From the NCBI GenBank assembly GCA_014382365.1, contig JACNJW010000019.1, positions 29,104-93,103 on the forward strand: a stretch of DNA of 64,000 nucleotides. The letters are read 5' to 3'. This DNA is from SAR324 cluster bacterium. GTDB lineage: Bacteria; SAR324; NAC60-12. Positions within the stretch are counted from its first letter, which is position 1; each line of letters starts with the position of its first letter. Shown one piece after another: positions 44,564 to 53,703 of the stretch. A program made the position numbers and the translations under genes. A model generated the notes under the pieces. That model had not been told where the DNA came from, searched no databases, and saw nothing but the letters and a program-made list of their open reading frames with translations.

Positions 44564-45670
44564 ATGAACAATATGCGAAGAGAAATGCTGGATGGTGCTG
44601 CGGCAATTACTCGAGGGGCTTTGGATGCAGGCTGTGATTTTTACGCCGGCTATCCAATCACACCTGCTTCCGGAATATTATCTCACATGTTGCGTGAGTT
44701 GCCTAAAGTAGGCGGAGTCGGTTTACAGTGTGAAGATGAAATTTCATCGATCGGACACTGTATCGGTGCAGCAGCAGCCGGAGCCACTGTTTTTACTGCA
44801 ACCAGCGGTCCCGGACTTTCACTGTATTCAGAAAATATCGGTTTGGCGATTATGATGGAAATTCCGCTGGTCATTGCTGTTTCACAGAGACTCGGCCCGG
44901 CTACCGGTGCAGCCACTGCTGTAGCACAGGGGGATATTCAATTCATGCGCTGGTGCACTTCCGGAGGTTATCCGGTGATTGTGCTGTCTCCAACCAACAT
45001 TCCTGAAAGTTACCACCTTACTAAAAGAGCATTCCAGTTGGCAAAACGTTTCCGGAGTCCTGTTTTTCTGGCAACTGACAAAGAAACCGTGATGACCACC
45101 GAATCCATTGCCGAATCAGCAGTGAGTACTAAAGCGAAAAATGCTCCGGATTGGCCGGCTATTCCAGCGGAACCAGTAGGAAATCCCTTGGTTCCTTTTC
45201 AAATTGACGGCACCATCCACCATTACACTGGTTCCAGTCACAACAAAGCCGGACACATCACCAAAGATCCGGAAATTATTGCAGAATTTAATGCAAAATT
45301 AGCGGACAAAATTGTAAGCAGAACCGCCGAAATTTCGCTGATAAAAGCAGATTTGCAAAAGGGTGCAAAAACATTGATTTTAAGTTACGGAATTTCCGCC
45401 CGCTCAATGGAAGCGGCTGTGAAGCAGCTACGCTCCGCTGACAAAAAAGTGTCTGCACTGACAATTTACTCACTGTGGCCCATTCCGGAAAAACAAATCC
45501 TGAACTGTCTCAAAGGCATCCGGCGCATTATCATTCCTGAAATGAATCACGGACAATACCGTCGTGAAATAGAACGATTAGTCACTCCGGATATTGAACT
45601 TCTGGGTGTGAATCGAGTCGATACAATTTTGATCACACCTGAAGAAATTGTGGAGGCTTTCTATGCCTGA
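44564..45670 (+). CDS. korA: 2-oxoacid:ferredoxin oxidoreductase, alpha subunit
   Basis: The 368-residue alpha subunit of an enzyme that oxidatively decarboxylates a 2-oxoacid (probably 2-oxoglutarate) to the acyl-CoA using ferredoxin. The N-terminus has GAAAITRGALDAGCDFYAGY then PITPAS, followed by SIGHCIGAAAAGATVFTATS and GPATGAATAVAQGDIQFMRW. The C-terminal transketolase-like domain has SYGISARSMEAAV and PEMNHGQYRREIERL. Its stop overlaps the start of the beta-gamma gene by eight bases. The 2-oxoglutarate assignment is inference; a branched-chain or 2-oxoadipate substrate is possible. Confidence 0.85.
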   Translation: MNNMRREMLDGAAAITRGALDAGCDFYAGYPITPASGILSHMLRELPKVGGVGLQCEDEISSIGHCIGAAAAGATVFTATSGPGLSLYSENIGLAIMMEIPLVIAVSQRLGPATGAATAVAQGDIQFMRWCTSGGYPVIVLSPTNIPESYHLTKRAFQLAKRFRSPVFLATDKETVMTTESIAESAVSTKAKNAPDWPAIPAEPVGNPLVPFQIDGTIHHYTGSSHNKAGHITKDPEIIAEFNAKLADKIVSRTAEISLIKADLQKGAKTLILSYGISARSMEAAVKQLRSADKKVSALTIYSLWPIPEKQILNCLKGIRRIIIPEMNHGQYRREIERLVTPDIELLGVNRVDTILITPEEIVEAFYA

Positions 45671-46991
45671 AATAGTCCCTGAAACATATATTGCGGAACA
45701 AAATTTACCTTATGATTTTTGCCCGGGCTGCAGCCATGGCCAAATTCTAGGCGCACTTAATAAAAGTTTGCTGCAGCAGCAACTTGATCCATCTGAAGTG
45801 GTGATCGTAACGGACATTGGTTGCGTTGGTTTGTCAGATAAATATTTCGTAACACATGCTTTTCATGGTCTGCACGGACGTTCAATCACCTATGCTTCCG
45901 GTATAAAAATGCAAAATCCGAATTTGAAAGTTGTGGTTTTAATCGGTGACGGTGGGTGCGGAATAGGTGGACACCATTTACTCAATGCAGCACGGACGAA
46001 CACTGATGTGACGGTGCTGGTTTTTAACAATTTCAATTTCGGCATGACCGGCGGACAGCATTCCGTTACGACTCCGTTGAATAGCATCACTGCAACAACC
46101 GCACTTGGAAGTTCCGATGCACCGATGGATATTGCCGGAACTGCGCAAGTCAACGGAGGTGGTTTTGTAGCACGTGCTACAGCATTTGATAAAGATCTTC
46201 CTGATGTAATTACCAAAGCCATGAAGCACGACGGTTTTGCTTTACTCGATATTTGGGAATTATGCACTGCTTACTATGTTGCACGCAATGATTTTGGGCG
46301 GAAGGAAATGCTGGGCTACATGGACAGCATGCAGATGAAATCCGGTATTTTACAGGAAACCAAACGTCCCGGTTTTCAAACCCGCTATAAAGCCCTCAAG
46401 CAGCAATCAAAAAACCAGGACAAGTTAAAAAGTCTGTTGCTGGAAACAAAATATGCTTCAACTCTGGATAAACCCATCAGCATCGTTTTAGCCGGAGCAG
46501 CCGGGCAAAAAGTCGTTTCTGCCGGAAATTTATTGGCTACTGCCGCAACTCTTTCTGGACTTTGGGCCAGTATCCGTGCAGATTTTCCCATCACAATTCA
46601 AACCGGATTTTCGGTAGCAGAAATTATAATAAGTCCGGAGCCGGTACTTTATTCCGGTATCATAAAACCCGATATTGCGGCCCTGATTGCAGCGGAAGGT
46701 AAAACTAAAATAACTAGACTGACCAAAGAAATGGACCAAGCTGACACCATCTATTTTGCCGCTGGACTCGGAGAAGTGGATTCCGGAGCAAAAAAAATCC
46801 CCCTGCTTTTTCCGGAAGGTATTGTCAAAAGTATTAAAAAAAATATCTCTATCTTGACTGCTGCTATGCTGGTTCAGGAACTGGATATATTTCCTTTTAA
46901 AGCTTTAAGAGAAGCGGTTCGCAAGATTCAAAAAACCAAAGTTGCAGAAATTAATTTGGAAATCCTAGCTAATTTTGAAGAGAATAAATGA
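45663..46991 (+). CDS. 2-oxoacid:ferredoxin oxidoreductase, fused beta-gamma subunit
   Basis: A 442-residue fusion. Residues 1-260 are the TPP-binding beta subunit: DFCPGCSHG (Cys20, Cys23), DIGCVGLSDK (Cys54), GDGGCGIGGHHLLNAARTNT and FNNFNFGMTGGQHS, with Cys201 likely the fourth cluster ligand. Residues from about 270 form a gamma domain, ISIVLAGAAGQKVVSAGNLL through SVAEIIISPEPVLY to the C-terminus. In most two-subunit enzymes gamma is fused to alpha instead. The start at ATG 45663 has GGAGG six bases upstream. No ferredoxin-like delta subunit is adjacent. Confidence 0.88.
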   Translation: MPEIVPETYIAEQNLPYDFCPGCSHGQILGALNKSLLQQQLDPSEVVIVTDIGCVGLSDKYFVTHAFHGLHGRSITYASGIKMQNPNLKVVVLIGDGGCGIGGHHLLNAARTNTDVTVLVFNNFNFGMTGGQHSVTTPLNSITATTALGSSDAPMDIAGTAQVNGGGFVARATAFDKDLPDVITKAMKHDGFALLDIWELCTAYYVARNDFGRKEMLGYMDSMQMKSGILQETKRPGFQTRYKALKQQSKNQDKLKSLLLETKYASTLDKPISIVLAGAAGQKVVSAGNLLATAATLSGLWASIRADFPITIQTGFSVAEIIISPEPVLYSGIIKPDIAALIAAEGKTKITRLTKEMDQADTIYFAAGLGEVDSGAKKIPLLFPEGIVKSIKKNISILTAAMLVQELDIFPFKALREAVRKIQKTKVAEINLEILANFEENK

Positions 46992-47012
46992 ACCTACACT
47001 GAGGCAAAATAA

Positions 47013-48266
47013 TCAAAATGGATAACCAACAAAAAATGTAGTCTCTCCACCTTCCTCGCCAATACCACGATCGATGCGGACAATAATCGTATTGAAAAGG
47101 AATCTTGTTCCTGCACCATAAGATGTTTTCATGTTTTTCCATAAACTGCTTTTATCCGGAGCGACCGTTCCCTGTTCATAAAAAAAAGCTACCTGAAGAC
47201 CTGCAAATGTACCCTTTTCCAGAACATAATTGAAGGCATTCTGTGCTTCATGGACATACCAGCGGAATTCCAGTCCACGAAAATTAGTATAGCTGTCATA
47301 AAAACGGTTTGTACGGAAACCACGCAGGCGGTTGGTACCTCCAAGTGAAGTTGCTTTACCGTTTTCTGCTTCAGCAATCTGGCGGGCATATAGTTCATCT
47401 AGAATTGCCTGACAGCCGGGTTTTGCCGTGTTGTCACAGACATATAGATTTTTATCAACAGAACCTTTTTTGAGTACAGTCGATGAGCCAAAAAACTGGT
47501 TCAGCACAAGTACACCTTTGTCTTCGGCCAAAACCGGAATGTAACCGGTTAGATTAAAATCTTCCTGATAATATTCAGAGTTACCTGACCTTGAAGAAGG
47601 CTGGCCCCACTTTTCGTATTGGAAACGATAACCGATGCGCGGATCGCGGCGGTTATCGGTGTCATCCAGATACAAACCATAACGGTAACCCCGCGGACTT
47701 TCGATAATGCCAGCATTCTGTGCATTGTAAAATGTACCGTTTGGATCGACTAATCCATACGGTTTGACTGCAGCATCAGTAAATGCATAATAGGCTTCCA
47801 ACTGGTTATCAAACATGTTGACAGACAGTTCTCCTCCGGATGCTTCTACACTGGTGGCCAGCAGGTAGTACATACTGTCCGGCTCAGAATCTATTCCACG
47901 TTGACCTTCCGGCCAGCCGGCATTACGAATTTTAGTCGAAAACCAGGTAAAGGTAAGATGTTCTGTAAAGAGCGGGATATCAAAAATTGAGAGGATATCA
48001 ATCTGAAAGTCATCATCAAAATATTCTGCTTTTCCTCTGAGACTGATTGCGGTGATGTCAGATTCACTGCCTCCAATTCCTGAAACAGTTCCGCCCAAAC
48101 CATAAAAATCCTGAACTCCCGGGATACTTCCAACTACAGGATAGACAAACCATGATATTTCAGATTCATGAGTTTTGCGTCTCTCAAACAGAAGAGCCTG
48201 TACTGCTGATGACCAAAAAAACAGCAGCATTATAATAAATATACTGCTGCGGAATATTTTTCTCAT
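47013..48266 (-). CDS. Omp85-superfamily outer-membrane barrel without POTRA domains
   Basis: A 417-residue protein with a signal peptide (IFIIMLLFFWSSAVQA). It is a 16-strand-type barrel of the bacterial surface antigen domain. The loop-6 motif appears as LGGTNRLRGFRTNRFYDSY, and the C-terminus GGETTFFVGYPF is a classical BamA-like end. There is no room for POTRA domains before the barrel, unlike BamA or TamA. Function is unknown; such barrels may be secretion or surface proteins. It starts 19 bases after the PPi-type phosphofructokinase gene, an odd partner. Confidence 0.8.
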   Translation of the reverse strand: MRKIFRSSIFIIMLLFFWSSAVQALLFERRKTHESEISWFVYPVVGSIPGVQDFYGLGGTVSGIGGSESDITAISLRGKAEYFDDDFQIDILSIFDIPLFTEHLTFTWFSTKIRNAGWPEGQRGIDSEPDSMYYLLATSVEASGGELSVNMFDNQLEAYYAFTDAAVKPYGLVDPNGTFYNAQNAGIIESPRGYRYGLYLDDTDNRRDPRIGYRFQYEKWGQPSSRSGNSEYYQEDFNLTGYIPVLAEDKGVLVLNQFFGSSTVLKKGSVDKNLYVCDNTAKPGCQAILDELYARQIAEAENGKATSLGGTNRLRGFRTNRFYDSYTNFRGLEFRWYVHEAQNAFNYVLEKGTFAGLQVAFFYEQGTVAPDKSSLWKNMKTSYGAGTRFLFNTIIVRIDRGIGEEGGETTFFVGYPF

Positions 48267-48285
48267 TTTATTGTCTCAAATTAAA

Positions 48286-49482
48286 TCAATCTGAAGTCAT
48301 GATAAACTGCGGCATCCCCATGCAATTATGATAATGGGGGCGGTAACGCTCGGTATCATAAAAACGCTCCACGTCAATTTTCTTCTCATACTCAGTTACT
48401 ACTTCAAAAGGGACATGATCATAACGTCCATTTTTTAAACAAACCATTCTTCCACTTTTACCCTCCATAATCAAATCCATCGCCAGATTACCGTATGCCA
48501 TGGGCACAATTGAGTCAATAGCATCCGGTTGACCGGAGCGCGTCATATAGCTCATTCTTTGGTTCATCGTATGAATCGGCTCCCCTTTGTTATATTTTGG
48601 AGCACGCTCCTGCAGTTCCGCACAAATCCTATCACCAATTCCACCAAGTTTTTTGTGACCATATGCATCAGCTGCCTGATTTGAAAATATCATATCAGCT
48701 CCTCCGTACATTGCACCTTCTGAAACCAGCACCACCGAATAATTACTTTCATTATCACGACGGTCTTTAACCATTAATTCTGTCAGGCGTTCAATGTCAA
48801 ATTCAAATTCAGGAATCACACAGCGATCTGAGGCACCTGCCATTGCAGGTACCAGAGCCGTATAACCGGCATAACGCCCCATGACTTCAATCACCAGAAA
48901 CCTTTCATGTGAACCAGCACAAGTCCGTAATTGATGAGTGAATTCAATTGTACGTGTAACGCAGGTACTGAAGCCGATACAGTAGTCTGTACCTGGCACA
49001 TCATTATCCATTGTCTTCGGAATTCCTACACAACGCACACCTTCTTTGTGAAGACGCAGACCATAACTAAGAGTGTCATCACCACCAATTGGCACCAAGT
49101 ATTCAATTCCAAGATATTCAAGGTTTTTGATGATTTCAGCTGTTAAATCATTTTCATCTGCATTATATTTTTCACGCATATTTTCCGGCACTTTATCTCT
49201 GGCAACTATACTGGGTTGGGTACGTGATGTATGTAGAAATGTACCACCGGTTCTGGCAATTTTTTTTACATTTTGTTCTGTCAGGACCTGACAATACTGC
49301 TGATTTTCCAATGATTTTGAGCGGTCTATCTTCATTATACCCTCCCAACCGTTTCTGAGACCAACGACTCTGTAGCCATTTCGATGGGCACGGATGGTTG
49401 CTGCACGAATAGCAGGATTCAATCCAGGAACATCACCTCCGCCGGTTAGGATTGCTATTGTACCTTTATAATTGTTTGGCAT
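48286..49482 (-). CDS. 6-phosphofructokinase, pyrophosphate-dependent signature
   Basis: It interconverts fructose 6-phosphate and fructose 1,6-bisphosphate. The 398-residue protein has GGGDVPGLN, then GGDDT at 133-137 and PKTMDND at 155-161, and MGRYAGYTA. Asp in GGDD and Lys in PKTMDND are the residues that define PPi-dependent enzymes (ATP enzymes have GGDG and usually PGTIDND). It should be reversible and save ATP. It follows glgA by nine bases in an operon with glgC, linking it to glycogen turnover. Confidence 0.88.
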   Translation of the reverse strand: MPNNYKGTIAILTGGGDVPGLNPAIRAATIRAHRNGYRVVGLRNGWEGIMKIDRSKSLENQQYCQVLTEQNVKKIARTGGTFLHTSRTQPSIVARDKVPENMREKYNADENDLTAEIIKNLEYLGIEYLVPIGGDDTLSYGLRLHKEGVRCVGIPKTMDNDVPGTDYCIGFSTCVTRTIEFTHQLRTCAGSHERFLVIEVMGRYAGYTALVPAMAGASDRCVIPEFEFDIERLTELMVKDRRDNESNYSVVLVSEGAMYGGADMIFSNQAADAYGHKKLGGIGDRICAELQERAPKYNKGEPIHTMNQRMSYMTRSGQPDAIDSIVPMAYGNLAMDLIMEGKSGRMVCLKNGRYDHVPFEVVTEYEKKIDVERFYDTERYRPHYHNCMGMPQFIMTSD

Positions 49483-49491
49483 TTGTCTCTC

Positions 49492-50970
49492 TCATTTTAA
49501 TGTTTTATAATAAAGATCCACATATTTTTCTGCAGCACTTTTCCACGTAAACCGTTGCTGCATTGCACTATTTATCATTTTCCCGAAGTGCTGCGGCTGC
49601 TGATAGTAGGTCCTGACTGCCAAGTCAACTACCATGAAAACTGCAGAAGAATCCGGTTCATCAAAGATAAATCCGTTACCTGGTCCCTGAGCTTCGTCAA
49701 ACTGGATGACTGTATCTTTTAAGCCTCCAACTCTGCGTACTATTGGAAGTGTACCATAGCACAAGCTGTACATTTGATTCAAACCGCAAGGCTCATAAAG
49801 TGAGGGCATTAAAAACATATCACTACCTGCCTCAATCAAGTGTGCCAACTCATTATCGTAACCATTTTTCCAGCCCAGATTTTGAGGATACTCCTGTTTC
49901 AACTCATCGAATGAATTTGCTATCCAAAGCTCTCCGCTTCCAAGTATTACTAACTGCAGTTTCAAAGCTAATATTTTCTGCATTGCAGGCAGAAGATAAT
50001 CAAAACCTTTTTGTCCAGTTAAGCGGCTGACCATGCCAATTACAGGTACATCTGTTAATTCTGGAAGTCCAAATATTTTTTGTAGTTCCAATTTGCAGGC
50101 TTTTTTGCCATTCAAATCGGCTGCACTGTAAGTTGCCGGCAAATGAGAATCTGTTTCCGGATTCCAATCGTCATAATCACAACCGTTCAAAATACCACAA
50201 AAATTTCTTCCCTTATTAAGATATGTCTGATGCAGTCCATGACTGCCAAGCGGAGTTCGCATTTCTTCAGCATAACCAGAACTAACCGTATTTACCTGAT
50301 CTGCAAAGTGAATTCCGCCTTTGAGTAAATTCAGCTGTCCATGGTCTTCAAACAATTCCGCTACAAAATATTCCGGAGCAATTTCGAGTGAGTTGCGGAA
50401 AATAACGGGTGCATTGCCCTGGTAGCCTGCATTGTGAATTGTCAGTACTGAGCGGCTTTTAGTAAATTCGGCTAATGCCTGCTGACTCTGTCTGAGATAA
50501 AACGGCAGCAGAGCTGTATGCCAATCGTTGGCATGAAAAATATCCGGAATCCATTCAAGTGCCAGACAGAGTTGCAAAACTGACTTTGAAAAAAAAGCAA
50601 AGCGAGATGCGTTATCCGGATATTCATGCAGACCATCGTCATAATAACCACGTCTGAAAAAATAATGTTCGTGCTCAATTAAATAGACCGGCAGGCTGAC
50701 AGCTTTTCCGTCAACACTTCCAGTTAATTCAGTTTGACGAACTGCACACCAAATTTCTTCATTGCCCAGTGGAACTCCAAGCTCATGAATGATAGTTTCA
50801 GTTTGATGACTTTCCGGAATTGAACGATAAAACGGCGTGACAATTCGGACATCATGACCCAACTGTTTCAGATGCAAAGGCAGGGCACGTGCCACATCGG
50901 CCAAACCACCGCTTTTGGAAAAACCATCAACTTCCGCAGAGGCAAAAATGATACGGAGTACTTCAGACAA
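49492..50970 (-). CDS. glgA: Glycogen synthase (TTG start)
   Basis: A GT5 glycosyltransferase of 492 residues that extends glycogen from ADP-glucose. The N-terminus FASAEVDGFSKSGGLADVAR contains the KxGGLADV substrate motif. HANDWHTALLPFYLR, LLKGGIHFADQVNTVSSGYA, SRLTGQKGFDYLLPAM and MPSLYEPCGLNQMYSLCYGT follow in the right order. Initiation is at TTG 50970, which overlaps the end of glgC by eight bases with AAAGGAG upstream. The gene is between glgC and the PPi-type phosphofructokinase gene. Confidence 0.96.
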   Translation of the reverse strand: MSEVLRIIFASAEVDGFSKSGGLADVARALPLHLKQLGHDVRIVTPFYRSIPESHQTETIIHELGVPLGNEEIWCAVRQTELTGSVDGKAVSLPVYLIEHEHYFFRRGYYDDGLHEYPDNASRFAFFSKSVLQLCLALEWIPDIFHANDWHTALLPFYLRQSQQALAEFTKSRSVLTIHNAGYQGNAPVIFRNSLEIAPEYFVAELFEDHGQLNLLKGGIHFADQVNTVSSGYAEEMRTPLGSHGLHQTYLNKGRNFCGILNGCDYDDWNPETDSHLPATYSAADLNGKKACKLELQKIFGLPELTDVPVIGMVSRLTGQKGFDYLLPAMQKILALKLQLVILGSGELWIANSFDELKQEYPQNLGWKNGYDNELAHLIEAGSDMFLMPSLYEPCGLNQMYSLCYGTLPIVRRVGGLKDTVIQFDEAQGPGNGFIFDEPDSSAVFMVVDLAVRTYYQQPQHFGKMINSAMQQRFTWKSAAEKYVDLYYKTLK

Positions 50971-52192
50971 CTTCTGCTCCTTTGGGAATTACGACTATTC
51001 CGTTTTCAGTAATTTCGAATTTTTTGCTGTCTGCCTGCAAATCAAAACCAATTTTTGCTCCAGGTGCAATACGCACATGTTTATCTATGATTGCTTTTCT
51101 GATTTTTGCATCACGTCCAATTTCTACATTGTTCATGATCACCGACTGTTCAATGTGAGCAAAACTGTGAATACGAACACTGTAGCCCACCACAGAATCT
51201 TCTACCAACGCACCACTGATAATAGCACCACCACCAATCATGGAGTTGATGGCATGACCTGTACGTAAATCACTGAAGTGGACGAACTTTGCCGGAGGCA
51301 GTGGTGGAATGTATGTCAGCACTGGCCATTTTATGTTGTAGAGGTTAAAATGTGGATGCAAGCCAACTAAATCCATGTTTGCTTCCCAATATGTATCAAG
51401 AGTTCCGACATCCTTCCAGTAGCCTTTTTCATTTTCCTCTGCACCGGGAATATTATTTTGACTGAAATCATAAACAAACACTTTCCCTTCAGGAAATAAT
51501 CTAGGCAAAATATCTTTGCCAAAATCATGTGAGGATTTTTTATCTGCTGCATCTCTCTTTAATTCCTTGACCAAAAGTCCACGTTCAAAAATGTAATTAC
51601 CCATTGAGGCCAGCACAAATTCTGGATTACCCGGAATAGTTTTTGGTGCTCTTTCAGGTTTTTCTTCAAAACCAACCATCCTCCAATCCTGATCTACTTC
51701 AATGACACCAAAATGATGTGCATCTTCGACAGGTACTGGAATTGCTGCAACCGTGAGGACAGCTTCACGTTTACTGTGAAATTTCAACATTTGGCGGATA
51801 TCCATGCGGTAAATATGATCTCCACCAAAAATGCAAACCTGATCAGGATCTTCATCATCAATCAGATTCATGTTTTGGTAAATCGCATCTGCTGTACCTG
51901 CATACCATCTTTTACCAGTCCGCATTTGTGCAGGTACAGGATCGATGAACTGCTTTACTATTCCGGAAGATAAACGCCAGCCTTCACGCAAATGCTGCAT
52001 CAGCGAGTGTGACTTAAACTGAGTTAATACAAATATTTTCAGAAAACCGGAATTAACAAAATTACTGAGGACAAAATCAATAATTCTATAATTGCCGCCA
52101 AAAGGAACTGCGGGTTTGGTACGTACTGCAGTCAAAGGTTTAAGACGTGATCCTTCACCACCTGCCAGTATCATAGTCATAACATTGCTCAT
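50963..52192 (-). CDS. glgC: Glucose-1-phosphate adenylyltransferase
   Basis: It makes ADP-glucose, the committed step of glycogen synthesis. The 409-residue protein shows ILAGGEGSRLKPLTAVRTKP (nucleotide loop), GTADAIYQN, FGGDHIYRMD, GFEEKPERAPK, and a C-terminal left-handed beta-helix with SVVGYSVRIHSFAHIEQSVI. The ribosome site AAAAGGA precedes the ATG. It heads a minus-strand operon glgC-glgA-phosphofructokinase-Omp85 barrel and is divergent from a second phosphofructokinase gene. Confidence 0.97.
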   Translation of the reverse strand: MSNVMTMILAGGEGSRLKPLTAVRTKPAVPFGGNYRIIDFVLSNFVNSGFLKIFVLTQFKSHSLMQHLREGWRLSSGIVKQFIDPVPAQMRTGKRWYAGTADAIYQNMNLIDDEDPDQVCIFGGDHIYRMDIRQMLKFHSKREAVLTVAAIPVPVEDAHHFGVIEVDQDWRMVGFEEKPERAPKTIPGNPEFVLASMGNYIFERGLLVKELKRDAADKKSSHDFGKDILPRLFPEGKVFVYDFSQNNIPGAEENEKGYWKDVGTLDTYWEANMDLVGLHPHFNLYNIKWPVLTYIPPLPPAKFVHFSDLRTGHAINSMIGGGAIISGALVEDSVVGYSVRIHSFAHIEQSVIMNNVEIGRDAKIRKAIIDKHVRIAPGAKIGFDLQADSKKFEITENGIVVIPKGAEVV

Positions 52193-52315
52193 GATTTTCC
52201 TTTTCTAACTTTGCAAATGTGCCGCTTTATGGTATTTTTCATACACACTTCTTTTTTTAGCCGGGCGGCAAAAATATATAATACTACCTTTAATTAGCTA
52301 TTGGAATAAGCAAGT

Positions 52316-53647
52316 ATGAAAAAAACATCTCCGGTAAAACAATTAGGTGCCGCCAGCATTCCTTCTCCTTTACTATCGAGTTCAAATTCTAAGAGCGAAG
52401 AATTCCAATTTGTCAGTGACGAAGACTGTATTCTGCACAATGTCTCAGTTTGTTCAACAAGTGGAGAGCAGTCTCCTTTTTCATTTGAAAAAGCCGGTCC
52501 GCGTTCCCACAGTTATTTTGACTCATCAAAAGTGCGTGCGGGCATTGTAACCTGCGGTGGATTGTGTCCAGGTATCAATAACGTGATTCGAACTATTGTG
52601 ATGCAGCTTTACCACAATTATGGAGTACAGCGCATCCACGGTTTCTGCTATGGTTTCCAGGGTTTTATCCCAAGCTATCAACATGAAATTACGGATCTTA
52701 CACCTGAAAATGTGCGAAATATACATAACCTCGGAGGAAGCATTCTTTCCAGTTCACGTGGTCCTCAAAATCCAGCAGAAATAGTTGATTGTCTTGAGCG
52801 TAATAACATTCGCATTCTGTTCTGTATTGGTGGTGACGGTACTCTGCACGGTGCACATGCAATTGCGAAAGAGGTGCAGCAACGAAATCTAAAAATTTCC
52901 ATCATAGGTATTCCTAAAACAATTGATAACGATATTCCTTATTGTGTCAAAACATTTGGCTTCGAAACAGCTTTTTCCAAGGCAGTTGAAGCTGTACAGG
53001 CTGCACATTCCGAAGCATACGGTTACAACTATGGAGTTGTGATAATAAAATTGATGGGGCGCAACTCAGGTTTTATTGCAGCTAACACATCACTGGCCTG
53101 CCCGGATGTAAATTTTGTGCTTATTCCAGAAGTGCCATTCACTATTGATGGTGAAAAGGGCTTACTGCGTTCACTGGAGCGTGGATTTGAAACCAAAAAG
53201 GAACAGGGCAAACATCCACATTCAGTAATAGTCGTTGCAGAAGGAGCAGGACAGGATTTGCTGGGAAATGACGGTGAAGATCGTGATGCTTCAGGTAATG
53301 TGCGTTTCAAAGATATTGGTTTGTACCTGAAAGATGAAATCGAAAAATATTTTGCTGACCGCTCACCTGTCAATCTCAAACTAATTGAACCGAGCTACTT
53401 GATACGTTCATTACCTGCCAATCCTCATGATGCAATTTTCTGTTATTACCTCGCAGATAATGCTGTTCATGCAGCAATGTCCGGCAAAACAGATATGATG
53501 ATTGGCTACTGGAATGGACATTTCACTCATGTTCCTCTTGATGTTGTGATCCAGGAAAAAAAACGAATTAACCCGGACGGTGAGTTCTGGCGTCAGGTTT
53601 TATTTTCCACCGGCCAACCGGGCGACATGTACTCACCTCAAATATAG
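52316..53647 (+). CDS. 6-phosphofructokinase, ATP-dependent signature
   Basis: A 443-residue enzyme with an N-terminal extension of about 70 residues before the core. Key motifs are VTCGGLCPGINNVIR (80-94), GGDGTLHGA (172-180), PKTIDNDIP (200-208) and IKLMGRNSGFIA. Gly in GGDG indicates ATP as donor, while Lys in PKTIDND is as in plant and trypanosome ATP enzymes. It belongs to a different subfamily from the PPi-type enzyme 3 kb away and is transcribed divergently from glgC. A TATAAT box at 52277-52282 may be part of its promoter. Confidence 0.9.
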   Translation: MKKTSPVKQLGAASIPSPLLSSSNSKSEEFQFVSDEDCILHNVSVCSTSGEQSPFSFEKAGPRSHSYFDSSKVRAGIVTCGGLCPGINNVIRTIVMQLYHNYGVQRIHGFCYGFQGFIPSYQHEITDLTPENVRNIHNLGGSILSSSRGPQNPAEIVDCLERNNIRILFCIGGDGTLHGAHAIAKEVQQRNLKISIIGIPKTIDNDIPYCVKTFGFETAFSKAVEAVQAAHSEAYGYNYGVVIIKLMGRNSGFIAANTSLACPDVNFVLIPEVPFTIDGEKGLLRSLERGFETKKEQGKHPHSVIVVAEGAGQDLLGNDGEDRDASGNVRFKDIGLYLKDEIEKYFADRSPVNLKLIEPSYLIRSLPANPHDAIFCYYLADNAVHAAMSGKTDMMIGYWNGHFTHVPLDVVIQEKKRINPDGEFWRQVLFSTGQPGDMYSPQI

Positions 53648-53703
53648 TGTCGAAATACCTTTCATCTTTCTCAAAATACTCTCAGTTAATTGCCTAAAGT
53701 AGC

